A stretch of DNA of 64,000 nucleotides from Caballeronia calidae (GCF_900044055.2 NZ_FCOX02000029.1:46159-110158); one strand, 5' to 3'; numbered from the stretch's first letter, positions 1-8,884 are shown. Made by a program: numbers and translations. The notes: generated by a model not told the origin, from the sequence alone.

Positions 1-83
1 TGGACCGTGATGCTCGGGCAGGCGGGCCGCGAGGAAACGAAGTAGCGCGGGCGAAGCCACGCACGGTGCAGGGGCGGCGCGGC

Positions 84-269
84 TTATCGCACATCATGAT
101 GCCTGCCGAGCGCGCCGCAAAAGTGCATGCTGTAGTCGTGATCCTCCGTTTCGACCTGACGCATGCGGCGCTCGAGATCGGCGAGATCGCTCGACGAGGC
201 GAGGTAGTCGTCGTTGGCATCGTGCGTGGAAAAGAAGCTGCCGAAAGATTTCGAAAGACGTTCAAACAT
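84..269 (-). CDS. DUF3563 family small protein
   Basis: A 61-residue protein beginning MFERLSKSFGSFF, with the central segment ASSSDLADLERRMRQVE. This pattern (amphipathic start, then a 'YLA.S.DL.DLERRMR' block) is what I know as DUF3563, a short family common in Burkholderiaceae with no known function. The start is supported by GGGAG about seven bases upstream on the minus strand. It is monocistronic and transcribed away from the next gene. Family assignment is from memory of the motif. Confidence 0.75.
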   Translation of the reverse strand: MFERLSKSFGSFFSTHDANDDYLASSSDLADLERRMRQVETEDHDYSMHFCGALGRHHDVR

Positions 270-558
270 GATGTGCTCCCGTCATTGAAAGATGGCCTGT
301 GCATCTGTGCATGGGGCCGACGGAAATCAGGTTATGCCGCGTGAATTAGAGGCGAATGAGCGCCTCGCGCAGACTCGCGGCATGCGCAATGCTCGTCTTC
401 GGCATGACGAAGCGTTCGCCAACGCACCGTGCAATGGAACCCGCCGCGGGTAGGCAGTGCCGCGCCGCACCATCCCGTGCTATCTTTGTTTCATACGGGT
501 TTCATACGGAACGCCCTGCGTTATTCGCCGCATTCGTCGATCGTCTTCGAAGGCCGCC

Positions 559-924
559 ATGAACGATGTATCTCGTACCCTCAGTGCCCGCGACCGCGTC
601 GAGTTGCTCTGCTGGCTCACGTGCGGCAGCCTTGGCGCGTACTACCTGAATGGCGACTGGCCGGCGCCCGCGTTCCATGTGCAGGCCGCGCACAAATGGC
701 TCGACCGGCATCAGCGGTTCGCGGACTGGCTCACGGTCGCGAAGCTCGCGGCCATCGCGCGCGAGATCGCCACGCAGCATTGCGCGCTGCTCGAAGCGGA
801 CTGGGCGCGCGCTGCCGTCGAGGAAATTCTCGACAGCGAAGATCTCAACTATCAATCGGATGTCGTGCGGCAAGTCTTCGACGATTGCCGCCGCGCGCTC
901 GCGGAAAAGCGCACGCCTGAGTGA
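559..924 (+). CDS. hypothetical protein, 121 aa
   Basis: The ORF is open further upstream, but the ATG at 559 is preferred because the coding signature (GC-rich third positions, acidic/hydrophobic helices) begins there. The product starts MNDVSRTLSARDRVELLCW and looks soluble and all-helical, without signal peptide or metal motif. I do not recognise the family. The 289 bases between the previous gene and this start hold no gene and must carry both divergent promoters. Confidence 0.6.
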   Translation: MNDVSRTLSARDRVELLCWLTCGSLGAYYLNGDWPAPAFHVQAAHKWLDRHQRFADWLTVAKLAAIAREIATQHCALLEADWARAAVEEILDSEDLNYQSDVVRQVFDDCRRALAEKRTPE

Positions 925-962
925 GGCGGCCATCGCGTGCGCGCGCAGGCTCTAGCGCGAAT

Positions 963-982
963 TACTGTATGGATGTACAGTA
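963..982 (+). promoter_or_regulatory. LexA (SOS) box upstream of dinB
   Basis: The site is a near-perfect 20-bp SOS box of the form TACTGT-N8-ACAGTA, with CTGT at 965-968 and ACAG at 977-980. This is the classical proteobacterial LexA operator. It lies 109 bp before the dinB start with no gene between, so dinB is very likely repressed by LexA and induced by DNA damage. Confidence 0.85.
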
Positions 983-1090
983 AGCCATTTTTCTTCGCCT
1001 GGCGGCACGGCTCAGCATGTTTGGTGCGTTCATTCCCGTCGAGTTCGCCTTGAGCGCGCCCGTTCGCGCGGCGGCGTTCTGATCGCCCCG

Positions 1091-2269
1091 ATGGACGCGC
1101 CGTCTTCGCCATCCCTACCGCGCCGCATCGCGCATCTCGACATGGATGCGTTCTTCGCGTCTGTCGAATTGCTGCGTTACCCGGAACTGCGCGGCCAGCC
1201 GGTCGTGGTCGGCGGCGGGCGCGACGCAACGCCCGACATGCTCGCCGACGGCACGCGCCGCTTCAGGCGCCTGCGCGACTACGCGGGCCGCGGCGTCGTG
1301 ACCACTTCCACCTACGAGGCGCGCAAGTTCGGCGTCTTCTCCGCGATGGGCATGATGAAGGCCGCACAGCTCGCGCCCGACGCGATCCTCCTGCCTACCG
1401 ATTTCGATTCGTACCGCCACTACTCGCGTCTCTTCAAGGCCGCCATCGCGACCTTCACGGCGCAGATCGAGAACCGCGGCATCGACGAGATTTATATCGA
1501 TGTGAGCGATCTGCCCGGCGAGCCCGCCGACATCGGCAAGAGGATGAAGGACGCCGTGCGCGATGCGACCGGGCTCACGTGCTCCATCTGCATCGCGCCG
1601 AACAAGCTGCTCGCGAAGATCGGCTCCGAGCTCGACAAACCCGACGGCCTCACCATCCTCACGATGGAAGACCTGCCCACGCGCATCTGGCCGCTCGCCG
1701 CGCGCAAGGTCAATGGCATCGGGCCGAAGGCGAACGAGAAGCTGGCGGCGCTCGGCATCGTGACGGTGGGGGATATCGCCGCCGCCGATCCGGGCCTCCT
1801 GCAGACGCACTTCGGCGGCACCTATGCCGCGTGGCTCGCGCGCATCGCGCAGGGGCAGGACGAGCGGCCGGTCGTCGTGAGTTCCACACCCAAGTCGATG
1901 AGCCGCGAGACGACGTTCGAGCGCGACTTTCATCCGAAGCAGGATCGCGCGACCTTGTCCGCCGAGTTCACGGGGCTGTGCACGCGCGTTGCCGAAGATT
2001 TGCAGCGCAAGGGTTATGTCGGGCGCACGGTGGGCATCAAGCTGCGCTTCGACGACTTCCGCACCGTGACGCGCGATCTGACGATTCCCGTTGCGACGGC
2101 CGATCCCGTCGAGATTCGCCGCGCCGCGACGGAATGCCTGAAGCGCATCGTGCTCGACCGGCGCATCAGGCTGCTCGGCGTGAGAGTGAGCGCGCTCGCC
2201 GGGCGCGATGAGAGCGGGTTCGTCGAGCCGGTGCAGGTCGAATTGCCGTTCGATATCGCGGGCGAATGA
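1091..2269 (+). CDS. dinB: DNA polymerase IV (Y-family, error-prone)
   Basis: A 392-residue Y-family translesion polymerase. The palm motif LDMDAFFASVE lies at residues 16-26 (metal-binding Asp17), and GIDEIYIDVSD at 130-140 supplies the second acidic pair (Asp132, Glu133). The helix-hairpin-helix segment KVNGIGPKANEKL and a little-finger domain follow. The C-terminus ends QVELPFDI, a QxxLPF-type sliding-clamp-binding motif. An insertion of about 20 residues around 44-66 lengthens the finger loop compared with E. coli DinB. The LexA box 109 bp upstream places it in the SOS regulon. Confidence 0.95.
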   Translation: MDAPSSPSLPRRIAHLDMDAFFASVELLRYPELRGQPVVVGGGRDATPDMLADGTRRFRRLRDYAGRGVVTTSTYEARKFGVFSAMGMMKAAQLAPDAILLPTDFDSYRHYSRLFKAAIATFTAQIENRGIDEIYIDVSDLPGEPADIGKRMKDAVRDATGLTCSICIAPNKLLAKIGSELDKPDGLTILTMEDLPTRIWPLAARKVNGIGPKANEKLAALGIVTVGDIAAADPGLLQTHFGGTYAAWLARIAQGQDERPVVVSSTPKSMSRETTFERDFHPKQDRATLSAEFTGLCTRVAEDLQRKGYVGRTVGIKLRFDDFRTVTRDLTIPVATADPVEIRRAATECLKRIVLDRRIRLLGVRVSALAGRDESGFVEPVQVELPFDIAGE

Positions 2270-2409
2270 GCTGTCATGTCTGCTTCACGGTTTTGATCCG
2301 CCTTTATCGCTTCGGCACATAACCAAAGATCAGATGCTTCGTTGCTGCCCGAACCGCCGCGCGTTAGATTGATCGCTTCCCCGAAGCTATCGATGCTATC
2401 GATTCGACC

Positions 2410-3318
2410 GTGACGATTCAGACCGCTCCCCATCCCGCACCCGCTTCAACCGAAGAAGCCGCCGATCAATCCATCGAGATTCGCAAGTTCGACGCGCCGC
2501 TCGGTGCCGAAGTGATCGGCCTCGATCTGTCGCAGCCGCTTTCGCAAGCCGATTTCGCGCGCATTCATCGCGCGCATCTCGATCATCACGTGCTCGTGTT
2601 CCGCGATCAGCGCATCACGCCCGACGAGCAGGTGGCGTTCAGCAAACGCTTCGGCCCGCTGCAGATTCACGTGCTGCATCAGTTCGGGCTCGCGGGGCAT
2701 CCGGAAGTGCTGATCGTGTCGAACATCGTCGAGAACGGCAAGCCGATCGGCCTCGGCGACGCGGGTCATTTCTGGCACTCGGACCTCTCATACAAAGAGA
2801 CGCCGAGCCTCGGCTCGATGCTGCACGCGCAGGAGTTGCCCGCTATTGGCGGCGACACGCTGTTTGCGAACCAGCATCTCGCGTGGGACACGTTGCCCGC
2901 GCATTTGCGCGATGCGGTCGAAGGCCGCGTCGCGGAGCATACGTATCTCGCCAAATATGCCGAACTGCAAAAGCGCAGTCCGTGGCGGCCCAATCTTTCG
3001 GCGGAGCAGATCGCGCAGGTCAAGCCCGTCACGCATCCGATCGTGCGAACGCATCCGAAGACGAAGCGCCGCGCGCTCTTCGTCAGCGAGCATTTCACGA
3101 CGCGCGTGATCGGCCTGCCCGAAGACGAGAGCCGCGCCTTGCTCGCGGAACTGTTCGCGCACAGCACGCGGCCCGAGTTCGTCTATCGCCATCAATGGCG
3201 CGAGCGCGACATGGTGTTCTGGGACAACCGCTCGGTCATGCATCTCGCGGCGGGCACGCCCGACGATCAGCGCCGCAAGCTGTATCGCACGACCATCGAA
3301 GGCGACGCGCCTTTCTAA
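2410..3318 (+). CDS. TauD/TfdA-family Fe(II)/2-oxoglutarate dioxygenase
   Basis: A 302-residue enzyme with a GTG start. The iron-binding triad is visible: His123 and Asp125 in FWHSDLSY, and the distal His278 in SVMHLAAG. The 2-oxoglutarate-binding Arg is in RRKLYRTTIEGD near residue 293. This family hydroxylates substrates such as taurine or other sulfonates, releasing sulfite, or cleaves phenoxyacetates. The adjacent sulfonate-type importer favours an organosulfur or similar small-acid substrate, but the substrate cannot be read from sequence. It is the first gene of a four-gene run with the importer. Confidence 0.9.
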   Translation: MTIQTAPHPAPASTEEAADQSIEIRKFDAPLGAEVIGLDLSQPLSQADFARIHRAHLDHHVLVFRDQRITPDEQVAFSKRFGPLQIHVLHQFGLAGHPEVLIVSNIVENGKPIGLGDAGHFWHSDLSYKETPSLGSMLHAQELPAIGGDTLFANQHLAWDTLPAHLRDAVEGRVAEHTYLAKYAELQKRSPWRPNLSAEQIAQVKPVTHPIVRTHPKTKRRALFVSEHFTTRVIGLPEDESRALLAELFAHSTRPEFVYRHQWRERDMVFWDNRSVMHLAAGTPDDQRRKLYRTTIEGDAPF

Positions 3319-3353
3319 ACCGCACAATATTCCTTAATTCACGGGGTTTTTCG

Positions 3354-4376
3354 ATGCATTCTCGAACAGGGAAGGGCGCCGCACGCGCGCTCGTCGCCGC
3401 GCTCGCGGTGTCGCTTGGCATTACATCGGCGAGCGCGCATGCCGAAGGCACACTGCGCATCGCCGAGCAATTCGGTGTCGTGTATCTGCTGCTCAATGTG
3501 GCGCGCGATCAGAAGTTCATCGAGCAGGAAGGCAAGAAGGAAGGGCTCGATATCAAGGTCGACTGGGCCAAGCTCTCGGGCGGCTCCAGCGTCAACGATG
3601 CGTTGTTGTCAGGCTCGGTCGATATCGCGGCTGCGGGCGTCGGACCTTTGCTGACGATCTGGGATCGCACGCACGGGCGGCAGAACGTGAAGGGCGTCGC
3701 GTCGCTCGGCAATTTTCCGTATTACCTCGTATCGAACGATCCGCGCGTGAAGACCATCGCCGATTTCACCGACAAGGACCGCATCGCGGTGCCGGCGGTC
3801 GGCGTGTCGGTGCAGTCGCGCATCCTGCAATACGCGGCGGCGAAGCAATGGGGCGACAAGGAATACAACCGCCTCGACAAGCTCACGCAAGCGGTGCCGC
3901 ATCCCGATGCGACCGCGGCGCTCATCGCGGGCGGCACGGAGATCAACGCGCACTTCGGCAATCCGCCGTTCCAGCAGCAGGAGCTCGCGGGCAATCCGAA
4001 GGCGCATATCGTGCTCAATTCATACGACGTGCTCGGCGGCCCCAGCTCCGCGACGGTGCTCTATGCGACCGAGAAGTTCCGCAGCGAGAATCCGAAGACG
4101 TATCGCGCGTTCGTCGCGGGGCTCGCCGATGCCGCGCGCTATATCACGCAGCATCCCGAGCAGGCCGCCGATATCTATCTGCGCGTGAACAACGCGAAGA
4201 TAGATCGCGATCTGCTCGTCAAGGTGATCAAGGACCCGTCGGTGCAATTCAAGGTCGCGCCGCAGAACACGTTCGCGCTCGCGCAATTCATGCATCGCGT
4301 CGGCGTCATCAAAAACGAGCCGAAGTCGTGGCAGGACTACTTCTTCAGCGATCCGGCGACGAAGGACGGCAGCTGA
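3354..4376 (+). CDS. ABC transporter periplasmic substrate-binding protein (nitrate/sulfonate/taurine type)
   Basis: 340 residues with a Sec signal peptide: basic start, then ALVAALAVSLGITSASAHA, mature protein from about EGTLRIAEQ. The fold is that of NMT1/SsuA-like binding proteins, with the segments LSGGSSVNDALLSGSVDIAAAG and HFGNPPFQ. The ATG at 3354 lies 35 bases after the dioxygenase stop. It should capture the ligand of the ATPase/permease encoded just downstream. The ligand is inferred only by family and context. Confidence 0.9.
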   Translation: MHSRTGKGAARALVAALAVSLGITSASAHAEGTLRIAEQFGVVYLLLNVARDQKFIEQEGKKEGLDIKVDWAKLSGGSSVNDALLSGSVDIAAAGVGPLLTIWDRTHGRQNVKGVASLGNFPYYLVSNDPRVKTIADFTDKDRIAVPAVGVSVQSRILQYAAAKQWGDKEYNRLDKLTQAVPHPDATAALIAGGTEINAHFGNPPFQQQELAGNPKAHIVLNSYDVLGGPSSATVLYATEKFRSENPKTYRAFVAGLADAARYITQHPEQAADIYLRVNNAKIDRDLLVKVIKDPSVQFKVAPQNTFALAQFMHRVGVIKNEPKSWQDYFFSDPATKDGS

Positions 4377-4492
4377 ATCGCTGAATCGGGGACGGCGCTT
4401 ATCGGCGAGCGCGAATTGGATATGCGCATTGATTGGTTCGCCCGCGCGCCGCGCGCCGGTATCGTGAGCGTTTGCAATTCAGCACATAGAAC

Positions 4493-5317
4493 ATGGCCGC
4501 CAATCCCCAAACGCTTTATTCGCGCGATGCCGACAGCCACGTCGCGACGAGCGGCAAGCTACTCAGCGCGAAGAACGTCACGCTCGAATACCGCACGCCG
4601 GAGCGCCTCGTGCGCGCGACGCACGATGTCAGCTTCGATGTCTACGGCGCCGACCGCTTCGTACTGCTCGGGCCTTCGGGTTGCGGCAAGTCGACCCTGC
4701 TCAAGGCCGTCGCGGGTTTCATCGAGCCCGTGGCGGGCAGCATCGAGATCGGCGGCGAGCGTGTGCGCGGGCCGGGCGCGGATCGCATCGTCGTGTTTCA
4801 GGAATTCGATCAGCTGCCGCCGTGGAAGACCGTCGCGCAGAACGTGGCCTTTCCGCTGCGCGCCGCGCGCAAGCTCGGCCGCGCCGAAGCACGCGAGCGC
4901 GCGCTGCATTATCTCGACAAGGTCGGTCTCGCCAAATTCGCCGATGCCTATCCGCACACGCTGTCAGGCGGCATGAAGCAGCGCGTCGCTATTGCGCGCG
5001 CGCTCGCGATGCAGCCGCGCGTGCTGCTGATGGACGAACCCTTCGCTGCGCTCGATGCGCTCACGCGACGCCGCATGCAGGAAGAGCTTCTGCGTCTGTG
5101 GAGCGACGAGCGCTTCACGCTGTTGTTCGTCACGCATTCGATCGAGGAAGCGCTCATCGTCGGCAATCGCATCTTGCTGCTGACACCGCATCCCGGACGC
5201 GTGCGCGCGGAGCTGAACAGTCATCAATACACGCAGGAAAGCCTGGGGCGCGGCGAGTTTCAGCAGAGCGTGGCCCGCATTCATCGATTGTTGTTTGAAG
5301 AGGAGGCCGCGCTTTGA
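4493..5317 (+). CDS. ABC transporter ATPase (sulfonate/taurine type)
   Basis: A 274-residue ATPase with Walker A GPSGCGKST, a Q-loop near VFQEFDQLPPWKT, the signature LSGGMKQR, Walker B VLLMDEPFAALD and the H-loop VTHSIEEA. It matches SsuB/TauB-type ATPases in length and in the PPWKT segment after the Q-loop. The 116-bp gap from the binding-protein gene shows no other gene. It overlaps the permease start by four bases (TTGA), which indicates translational coupling. Confidence 0.93.
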   Translation: MAANPQTLYSRDADSHVATSGKLLSAKNVTLEYRTPERLVRATHDVSFDVYGADRFVLLGPSGCGKSTLLKAVAGFIEPVAGSIEIGGERVRGPGADRIVVFQEFDQLPPWKTVAQNVAFPLRAARKLGRAEARERALHYLDKVGLAKFADAYPHTLSGGMKQRVAIARALAMQPRVLLMDEPFAALDALTRRRMQEELLRLWSDERFTLLFVTHSIEEALIVGNRILLLTPHPGRVRAELNSHQYTQESLGRGEFQQSVARIHRLLFEEEAAL

Positions 5318-6192
5318 GCACGCCGCATCTGATCGTGCCGCCGGTGCGGCCCGAATATGAAGTCACGCCCGCGGCGCCCGCCGGTATCGAACATGACGCG
5401 CCGCTGCCGCTTTCGAAGCGGCTCGCGGATCGCTCGTGGCTGCGCAAGACGATCATCGCCTTCGTGCTGATCGCGTTGTGGGAAATCGCCGCCCGCGCCG
5501 TCGATAACGATCTTCTGCTGCCGACCTTCACCGCGACCTTCGTCGCGTTTGCGCAGGGCATCGCGTCGGGCGAGCTGATCGAGAAGATCGGCATATCGAT
5601 GTCGGTGCTGCTGCGCGGCTATGCGCTCGGCGCGGCGCTCGCGTTCGTGCTGACATCGCTCGCGGTATCGACGCGCATCGGCCGCGACATTCTCTCGATG
5701 CTCACTGCGATGTTCAATCCGCTGCCGTCCATCGCGCTTCTGCCGCTTGCGCTGCTGTGGTTCGGCCTCGGCACCGGCAGCCTCTTGTTCGTGCTCGTGC
5801 ATTCGGTGTTGTGGCCGCTTGCGCTCAACACGTATGCCGGTTTTCAGGCGGTGCCCGCGACCCTGCGCATGACGGGCCGCAACTACGGCCTGAACGGCAT
5901 GCGTCATGTGATGCTGATTCTCGTGCCCGCCGCGCTGCCGTCGATACTCGCGGGCCTGCGTGTGGGCTGGGCGTTCGCGTGGCGCACGCTGATCGCGGCG
6001 GAGCTCGTGTTCGGCGCGAGCTCGGGCAAGGGCGGCCTCGGCTGGTACATCTTCCAGAATCGCAACGAGCTTTACACGGACCGCGTGTTCGCGGGGCTGG
6101 CTGCGGTCATCGTGATCGGGCTGGCGGTCGAGCATCTCGTGTTCGATACCGTCGAGCGCGTCACGGTGCGCCGCTGGGGCGTGCAGCAATGA
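5314..6192 (+). CDS. ABC transporter permease (sulfonate/taurine type)
   Basis: A 292-residue membrane protein of the BPD_transp_1 type, with a cytoplasmic N-terminus of about 45 residues and then roughly six hydrophobic segments (IIAFVLIALWEIAARA, VLLRGYALGAALAFVLTSLAV, SIALLPLALLWFGLG and others). The TTG start overlaps the ATPase stop and has the strong ribosome site GAGGAGG just upstream, which decides the start. It forms the inner-membrane channel of the importer. It ends eight bases before the convergent LysR gene. Confidence 0.9.
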   Translation: MSTPHLIVPPVRPEYEVTPAAPAGIEHDAPLPLSKRLADRSWLRKTIIAFVLIALWEIAARAVDNDLLLPTFTATFVAFAQGIASGELIEKIGISMSVLLRGYALGAALAFVLTSLAVSTRIGRDILSMLTAMFNPLPSIALLPLALLWFGLGTGSLLFVLVHSVLWPLALNTYAGFQAVPATLRMTGRNYGLNGMRHVMLILVPAALPSILAGLRVGWAFAWRTLIAAELVFGASSGKGGLGWYIFQNRNELYTDRVFAGLAAVIVIGLAVEHLVFDTVERVTVRRWGVQQ

Positions 6193-6199
6193 GCAGCGG

Positions 6200-7105
6200 T
6201 CAATGCTCTGCGTCGTTTCCGGCGCGAATGAAATCGATGAACGCGCGCAACGGCCCGGGCATATGCGCGCGGCTCGGATAGTAGAGCCTGGGGCCGGTGA
6301 AGCTTTGCCACCACGGCTTGAGCACCGGCACGAGCGCGCCGTTGTCGATGGCCTCGCGCACGAACTCATCGAATGTATAGACGAGACCCAGTCCGGCGAC
6401 GGCGCACGCGCGGCTCGTCTCGATCGACGACGTCACGAGCGGCCCTTGCGGCACGATGCGTATCACGTCCTTGCCGCGCATGAATTCCCATACCGCCAGC
6501 ACGCCGCTTTCGAAGCGATGCCCGATGCACGCGTGATTCACGAGCTCGCGCGGATGCTTCGGCTCGCCGTGCATCGCGAGATAGGATGGCGCGGCAGCCG
6601 CGACGAAGCGCTGCGTGCGCGGCCCGATCGGAACCGCGATCATGTCGCGCTCGATGCGCTCGTCGTAGCGGATGCCCGCATCGAAACCGGCGGCGAGCAC
6701 GTCGATGAAGTTATCGCTCGCGCTCAATTCCAGCGTGATGCCCGGATGCGCCGCGAGAAAGCGCGCGATGATCGGCGGCAGCACTTCGCGCGACACGATG
6801 GTCGGCACGTTCAGGCGCAGCGTGCCGGTCGGGCTGTCGCGAAAGCCGTTGACGGCATCGAGCGCGCCCGCGATCTCCGCGAACGCGGGCGCGAGGCGCT
6901 CGATCAGTCTTTCGCCGGCTTCCGTCGGCGTGACGCTGCGCGTCGTGCGATTCAGCAGGCGCACGCCCAGACGCGTTTCGAGCCTGCGCACCGCCTCGCT
7001 CAACGATGACGCCGACACGCCGCGCAACAGCGCCGCCTGCCTGAAGCCGCGCGTGCGCGCGACAGCCAGAAACGCGTGGAGATCCGACAGGTCCGGTTCG
7101 CTCAT
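6200..7105 (-). CDS. LysR-family transcriptional regulator
   Basis: The ORF is open ten codons further upstream, but the ATG at 7105 (MSEPDLSDLHAFLAVARTRG) has GAGG at the right distance and matches LysR N-termini. A winged HTH occupies residues about 4-63 (GFRQAALLRGVSASSLSEAVRRLETRLGVRLLNRTTR), followed by the effector-binding domain. It is divergent from an aldo-keto reductase across a 118-bp intergenic region, so the reductase gene is its likely target. This arrangement is common for this subgroup. Confidence 0.92.
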   Translation of the reverse strand: MSEPDLSDLHAFLAVARTRGFRQAALLRGVSASSLSEAVRRLETRLGVRLLNRTTRSVTPTEAGERLIERLAPAFAEIAGALDAVNGFRDSPTGTLRLNVPTIVSREVLPPIIARFLAAHPGITLELSASDNFIDVLAAGFDAGIRYDERIERDMIAVPIGPRTQRFVAAAAPSYLAMHGEPKHPRELVNHACIGHRFESGVLAVWEFMRGKDVIRIVPQGPLVTSSIETSRACAVAGLGLVYTFDEFVREAIDNGALVPVLKPWWQSFTGPRLYYPSRAHMPGPLRAFIDFIRAGNDAEH

Positions 7106-7141
7106 TGTTCGCCTCGGCGCACAGCCCATTCGCATTGAGGC

Positions 7142-7175
7142 GGATTATCGCACGCGTACTTTGCTCACATAATCC
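7142..7175. promoter_or_regulatory. candidate LysR operator, inverted repeat
   Basis: GGATTAT (7142-7148) and ATAATCC (7169-7175) form a perfect seven-base inverted repeat with a 20-base spacer. It sits in the middle of the divergent region between the LysR gene and the aldo-keto reductase. Position and symmetry fit an operator; no binding data exist here. Confidence 0.45.
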
Positions 7176-7223
7176 TCTCCATCGCCGGGATTCGCGGCGC
7201 ACGTCCTTCAGGAGAGAACGAAC

Positions 7224-8228
7224 ATGGAACAACGCAGACTCGGAAAGACCGGACCGCAATCGTCGGTGATCGGGCTCGGATGCATGGGCATGTCGGGCAT
7301 GTATGGGCCGTCGGATCGCGCCGAGAGCATCGCGACGATTCACGCCGCGCTCGAAGCGGGCGTCACGCTGCTCGATACCGGCGACTTCTACGGCATGGGC
7401 CACAACGAGATGCTGATCGGCGAGGCGTTGAGAAGTGCGCCGCCGTCGCGCCGCGATGCGGCGATTCTCAGCGTGAAGTTCGGCGGCATGCGCGATCCGG
7501 CGGGCAATTTCATCGCGTTCGACGGGCGTCCCGTTGCCGTGAAGAACGCGCTCGCTTACACGTTGCAGCGGCTGGGCGTCGAGCATATCGACATCTATCG
7601 CCCCGCGCGGCTCGACGCGAACGTGCCGATAGAAGACACCGTGGGCGCCATCGCCGACATGATCGAGGCGGGCTATGTGCGTCATGTCGGGCTGTCGGAG
7701 GTCGGCGCGGCGACGATCCGCAAGGCCGCGGCGGTGCATCCCGTATGCGATGTGCAGATCGAGTATTCGCTGATTTCGCGCGGCATCGAAGATGCGATTC
7801 TGCCCGCGTGCCGCGAACTCGGTATCGGCATCACGGCGTATGGCGTGCTGTCGCGCGGACTCATCAGCGGACACTGGAGCAGGGACGCCGCGCAATCGGG
7901 CGACTGGCGCGCGAACAGTCCGCGCTTTCAGCAAGGCAATGTGGAACGCAATCTCGCGCTCGTCGATGCATTGCGCAGGATCGCCGATGCGAAGCGCGTG
8001 AGCGTCGCGCAGATCGCGATTGCATGGGTGCTCGCGCAGGGCGATGACATCGTGCCCGTCATCGGCGCGCGCCGTCGCGATCGTTTGACGGAATCGCTCG
8101 GCGCGCTCGACGTGAAGTTCACGAAGGACGAACTCGCCGCGATCGAAGCTGCGGTGCCGAAGGACGCGGCGGCGGGCGATCGCTACGAGGCCGTGCAGAT
8201 GGCGCACCTCGACAGCGAGAAGAGGTAG
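7224..8228 (+). CDS. aldo/keto reductase
   Basis: A 334-residue TIM-barrel NADPH-dependent oxidoreductase. The catalytic Asp51 and Tyr56 (LLDTGDFYG) and Lys85 (SVKFGG) are present. The fourth catalytic residue, normally His in the Y-x-x-H-R motif, is replaced: the sequence reads DIYRPARLD, with Ala128 at that position. A good ribosome site (AGGAGAG) precedes the ATG. C-terminal cofactor-binding segments (PVIGARRRDRLTE) look intact. It is the last core-type gene before the composition change. Confidence 0.9.
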   Translation: MEQRRLGKTGPQSSVIGLGCMGMSGMYGPSDRAESIATIHAALEAGVTLLDTGDFYGMGHNEMLIGEALRSAPPSRRDAAILSVKFGGMRDPAGNFIAFDGRPVAVKNALAYTLQRLGVEHIDIYRPARLDANVPIEDTVGAIADMIEAGYVRHVGLSEVGAATIRKAAAVHPVCDVQIEYSLISRGIEDAILPACRELGIGITAYGVLSRGLISGHWSRDAAQSGDWRANSPRFQQGNVERNLALVDALRRIADAKRVSVAQIAIAWVLAQGDDIVPVIGARRRDRLTESLGALDVKFTKDELAAIEAAVPKDAAAGDRYEAVQMAHLDSEKR

Positions 8229-8276
8229 GCGCTCATGGCGCGCGCACGGCATCCTCATCGCCGCGCGCGCGCCCTT

Positions 8277-8432
8277 TGTGCTGACAACGGCCTAATTTGA
8301 GTTTGAGAAGCTGCAGAGTTTGATTGGTTGCACATGGAAAATTTGCCGAAATCGACGATTTCCGGCTTTCCTATGTCCTGGAAGTTTGATTGGTTGCACT
8401 TACTCGAAGTAAGTTTGAGCGTTGTACATGGC
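8277..8432. repeat. putative Tn7-like transposon end with four direct repeats
   Basis: Four copies of a roughly 17-20 bp repeat with the core GTTTGA, all in one orientation, begin at 8301, 8318, 8384 and 8413. The two inner copies share GTTTGATTGGTTGCAC exactly; the outer ones share GTTTGAG and a GTTG/GCTG core. The irregular spacing of 17, 66 and 29 bp and the location at the compositional break resemble TnsB-binding sites in a Tn7-family end. A TGT at 8277-8279 could be the terminal triplet. A 15-bp near-palindrome (GAAATCG-A-CGATTTC) lies near 8349. The matching right end was not found. Confidence 0.55.
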
Positions 8433-8442
8433 TGACCACGCG

Positions 8443-8823
8443 CTAATTCAAGCCCAACAAGGCCTCGTTTTCGGCGAATTCTGGCAAGGAGCGTCTTATC
8501 GGCGGGGCCGAAACCACCCCCGCTCGACCTATCGGCAGAGTAGTTAAGCGAACGCCTGCAACCTCGCGTCCTCGAAACTGCCCCACATAAGGAATCTTCT
8601 GGTCTTTTTGCGATGAGCGAGCGACACCAGGCCAATCCATCCACTCGCAGGCGAACGTGCAGGCATCCATGTGCCCCTTTTTACTGTGGTGAGTTGGGAA
8701 CTGATGCTGACGGATATGCAGCCGGGCTGCCTCATCCGCCAGACCTCGAGTGTTGTCGTATGACGGTCGGCGGAGCGACCGAGCACTTAAAATCCTGCCA
8801 ACGCCCTTGACCGCACTCAGCAA
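8443..8823 (-). CDS. possible hypothetical protein near transposon end
   Basis: An open frame of up to 126 codons, with the residue run THHSKKGHMDACTFACEW and a C-terminus ending ENEALLGLN. No convincing ribosome site or family was seen, and another frame on the same strand is also open, so coding status is doubtful. It lies between the repeat-containing transposon end and the terminator of the zinc-knuckle gene. If real, it is transcribed toward the end. Confidence 0.25.
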   Translation of the reverse strand: MLSAVKGVGRILSARSLRRPSYDNTRGLADEAARLHIRQHQFPTHHSKKGHMDACTFACEWMDWPGVARSSQKDQKIPYVGQFRGREVAGVRLTTLPIGRAGVVSAPPIRRSLPEFAENEALLGLN

Positions 8824-8854
8824 AGATATTTGCGTTCGCGTGCTAAAAAGAAGA

Positions 8855-8875
8855 TGGCCGCACTTTATGCGGCCA
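8855..8875 (-). terminator. intrinsic terminator of the zinc-knuckle gene
   Basis: TGGCCGCA and TGCGGCCA form an eight-base-pair stem with a five-base loop. On the minus strand the hairpin is followed by TCTTCTTTTTA. It begins ten bases past the stop codon of the 387-residue gene and fits a rho-independent terminator for that transcript. Confidence 0.75.
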
Positions 8876-8884
8876 CCATTTTCC

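Noticed and set aside
1115..1933. 272-codon minus-strand frame across dinB
   Set aside because: It is the antisense shadow of dinB in GC-rich DNA; no ribosome site and no recognisable protein.
2883..3353. N-terminal extension of the substrate-binding protein frame
   Set aside because: It overlaps the dioxygenase gene; the ATG at 3354 gives a perfect signal peptide.
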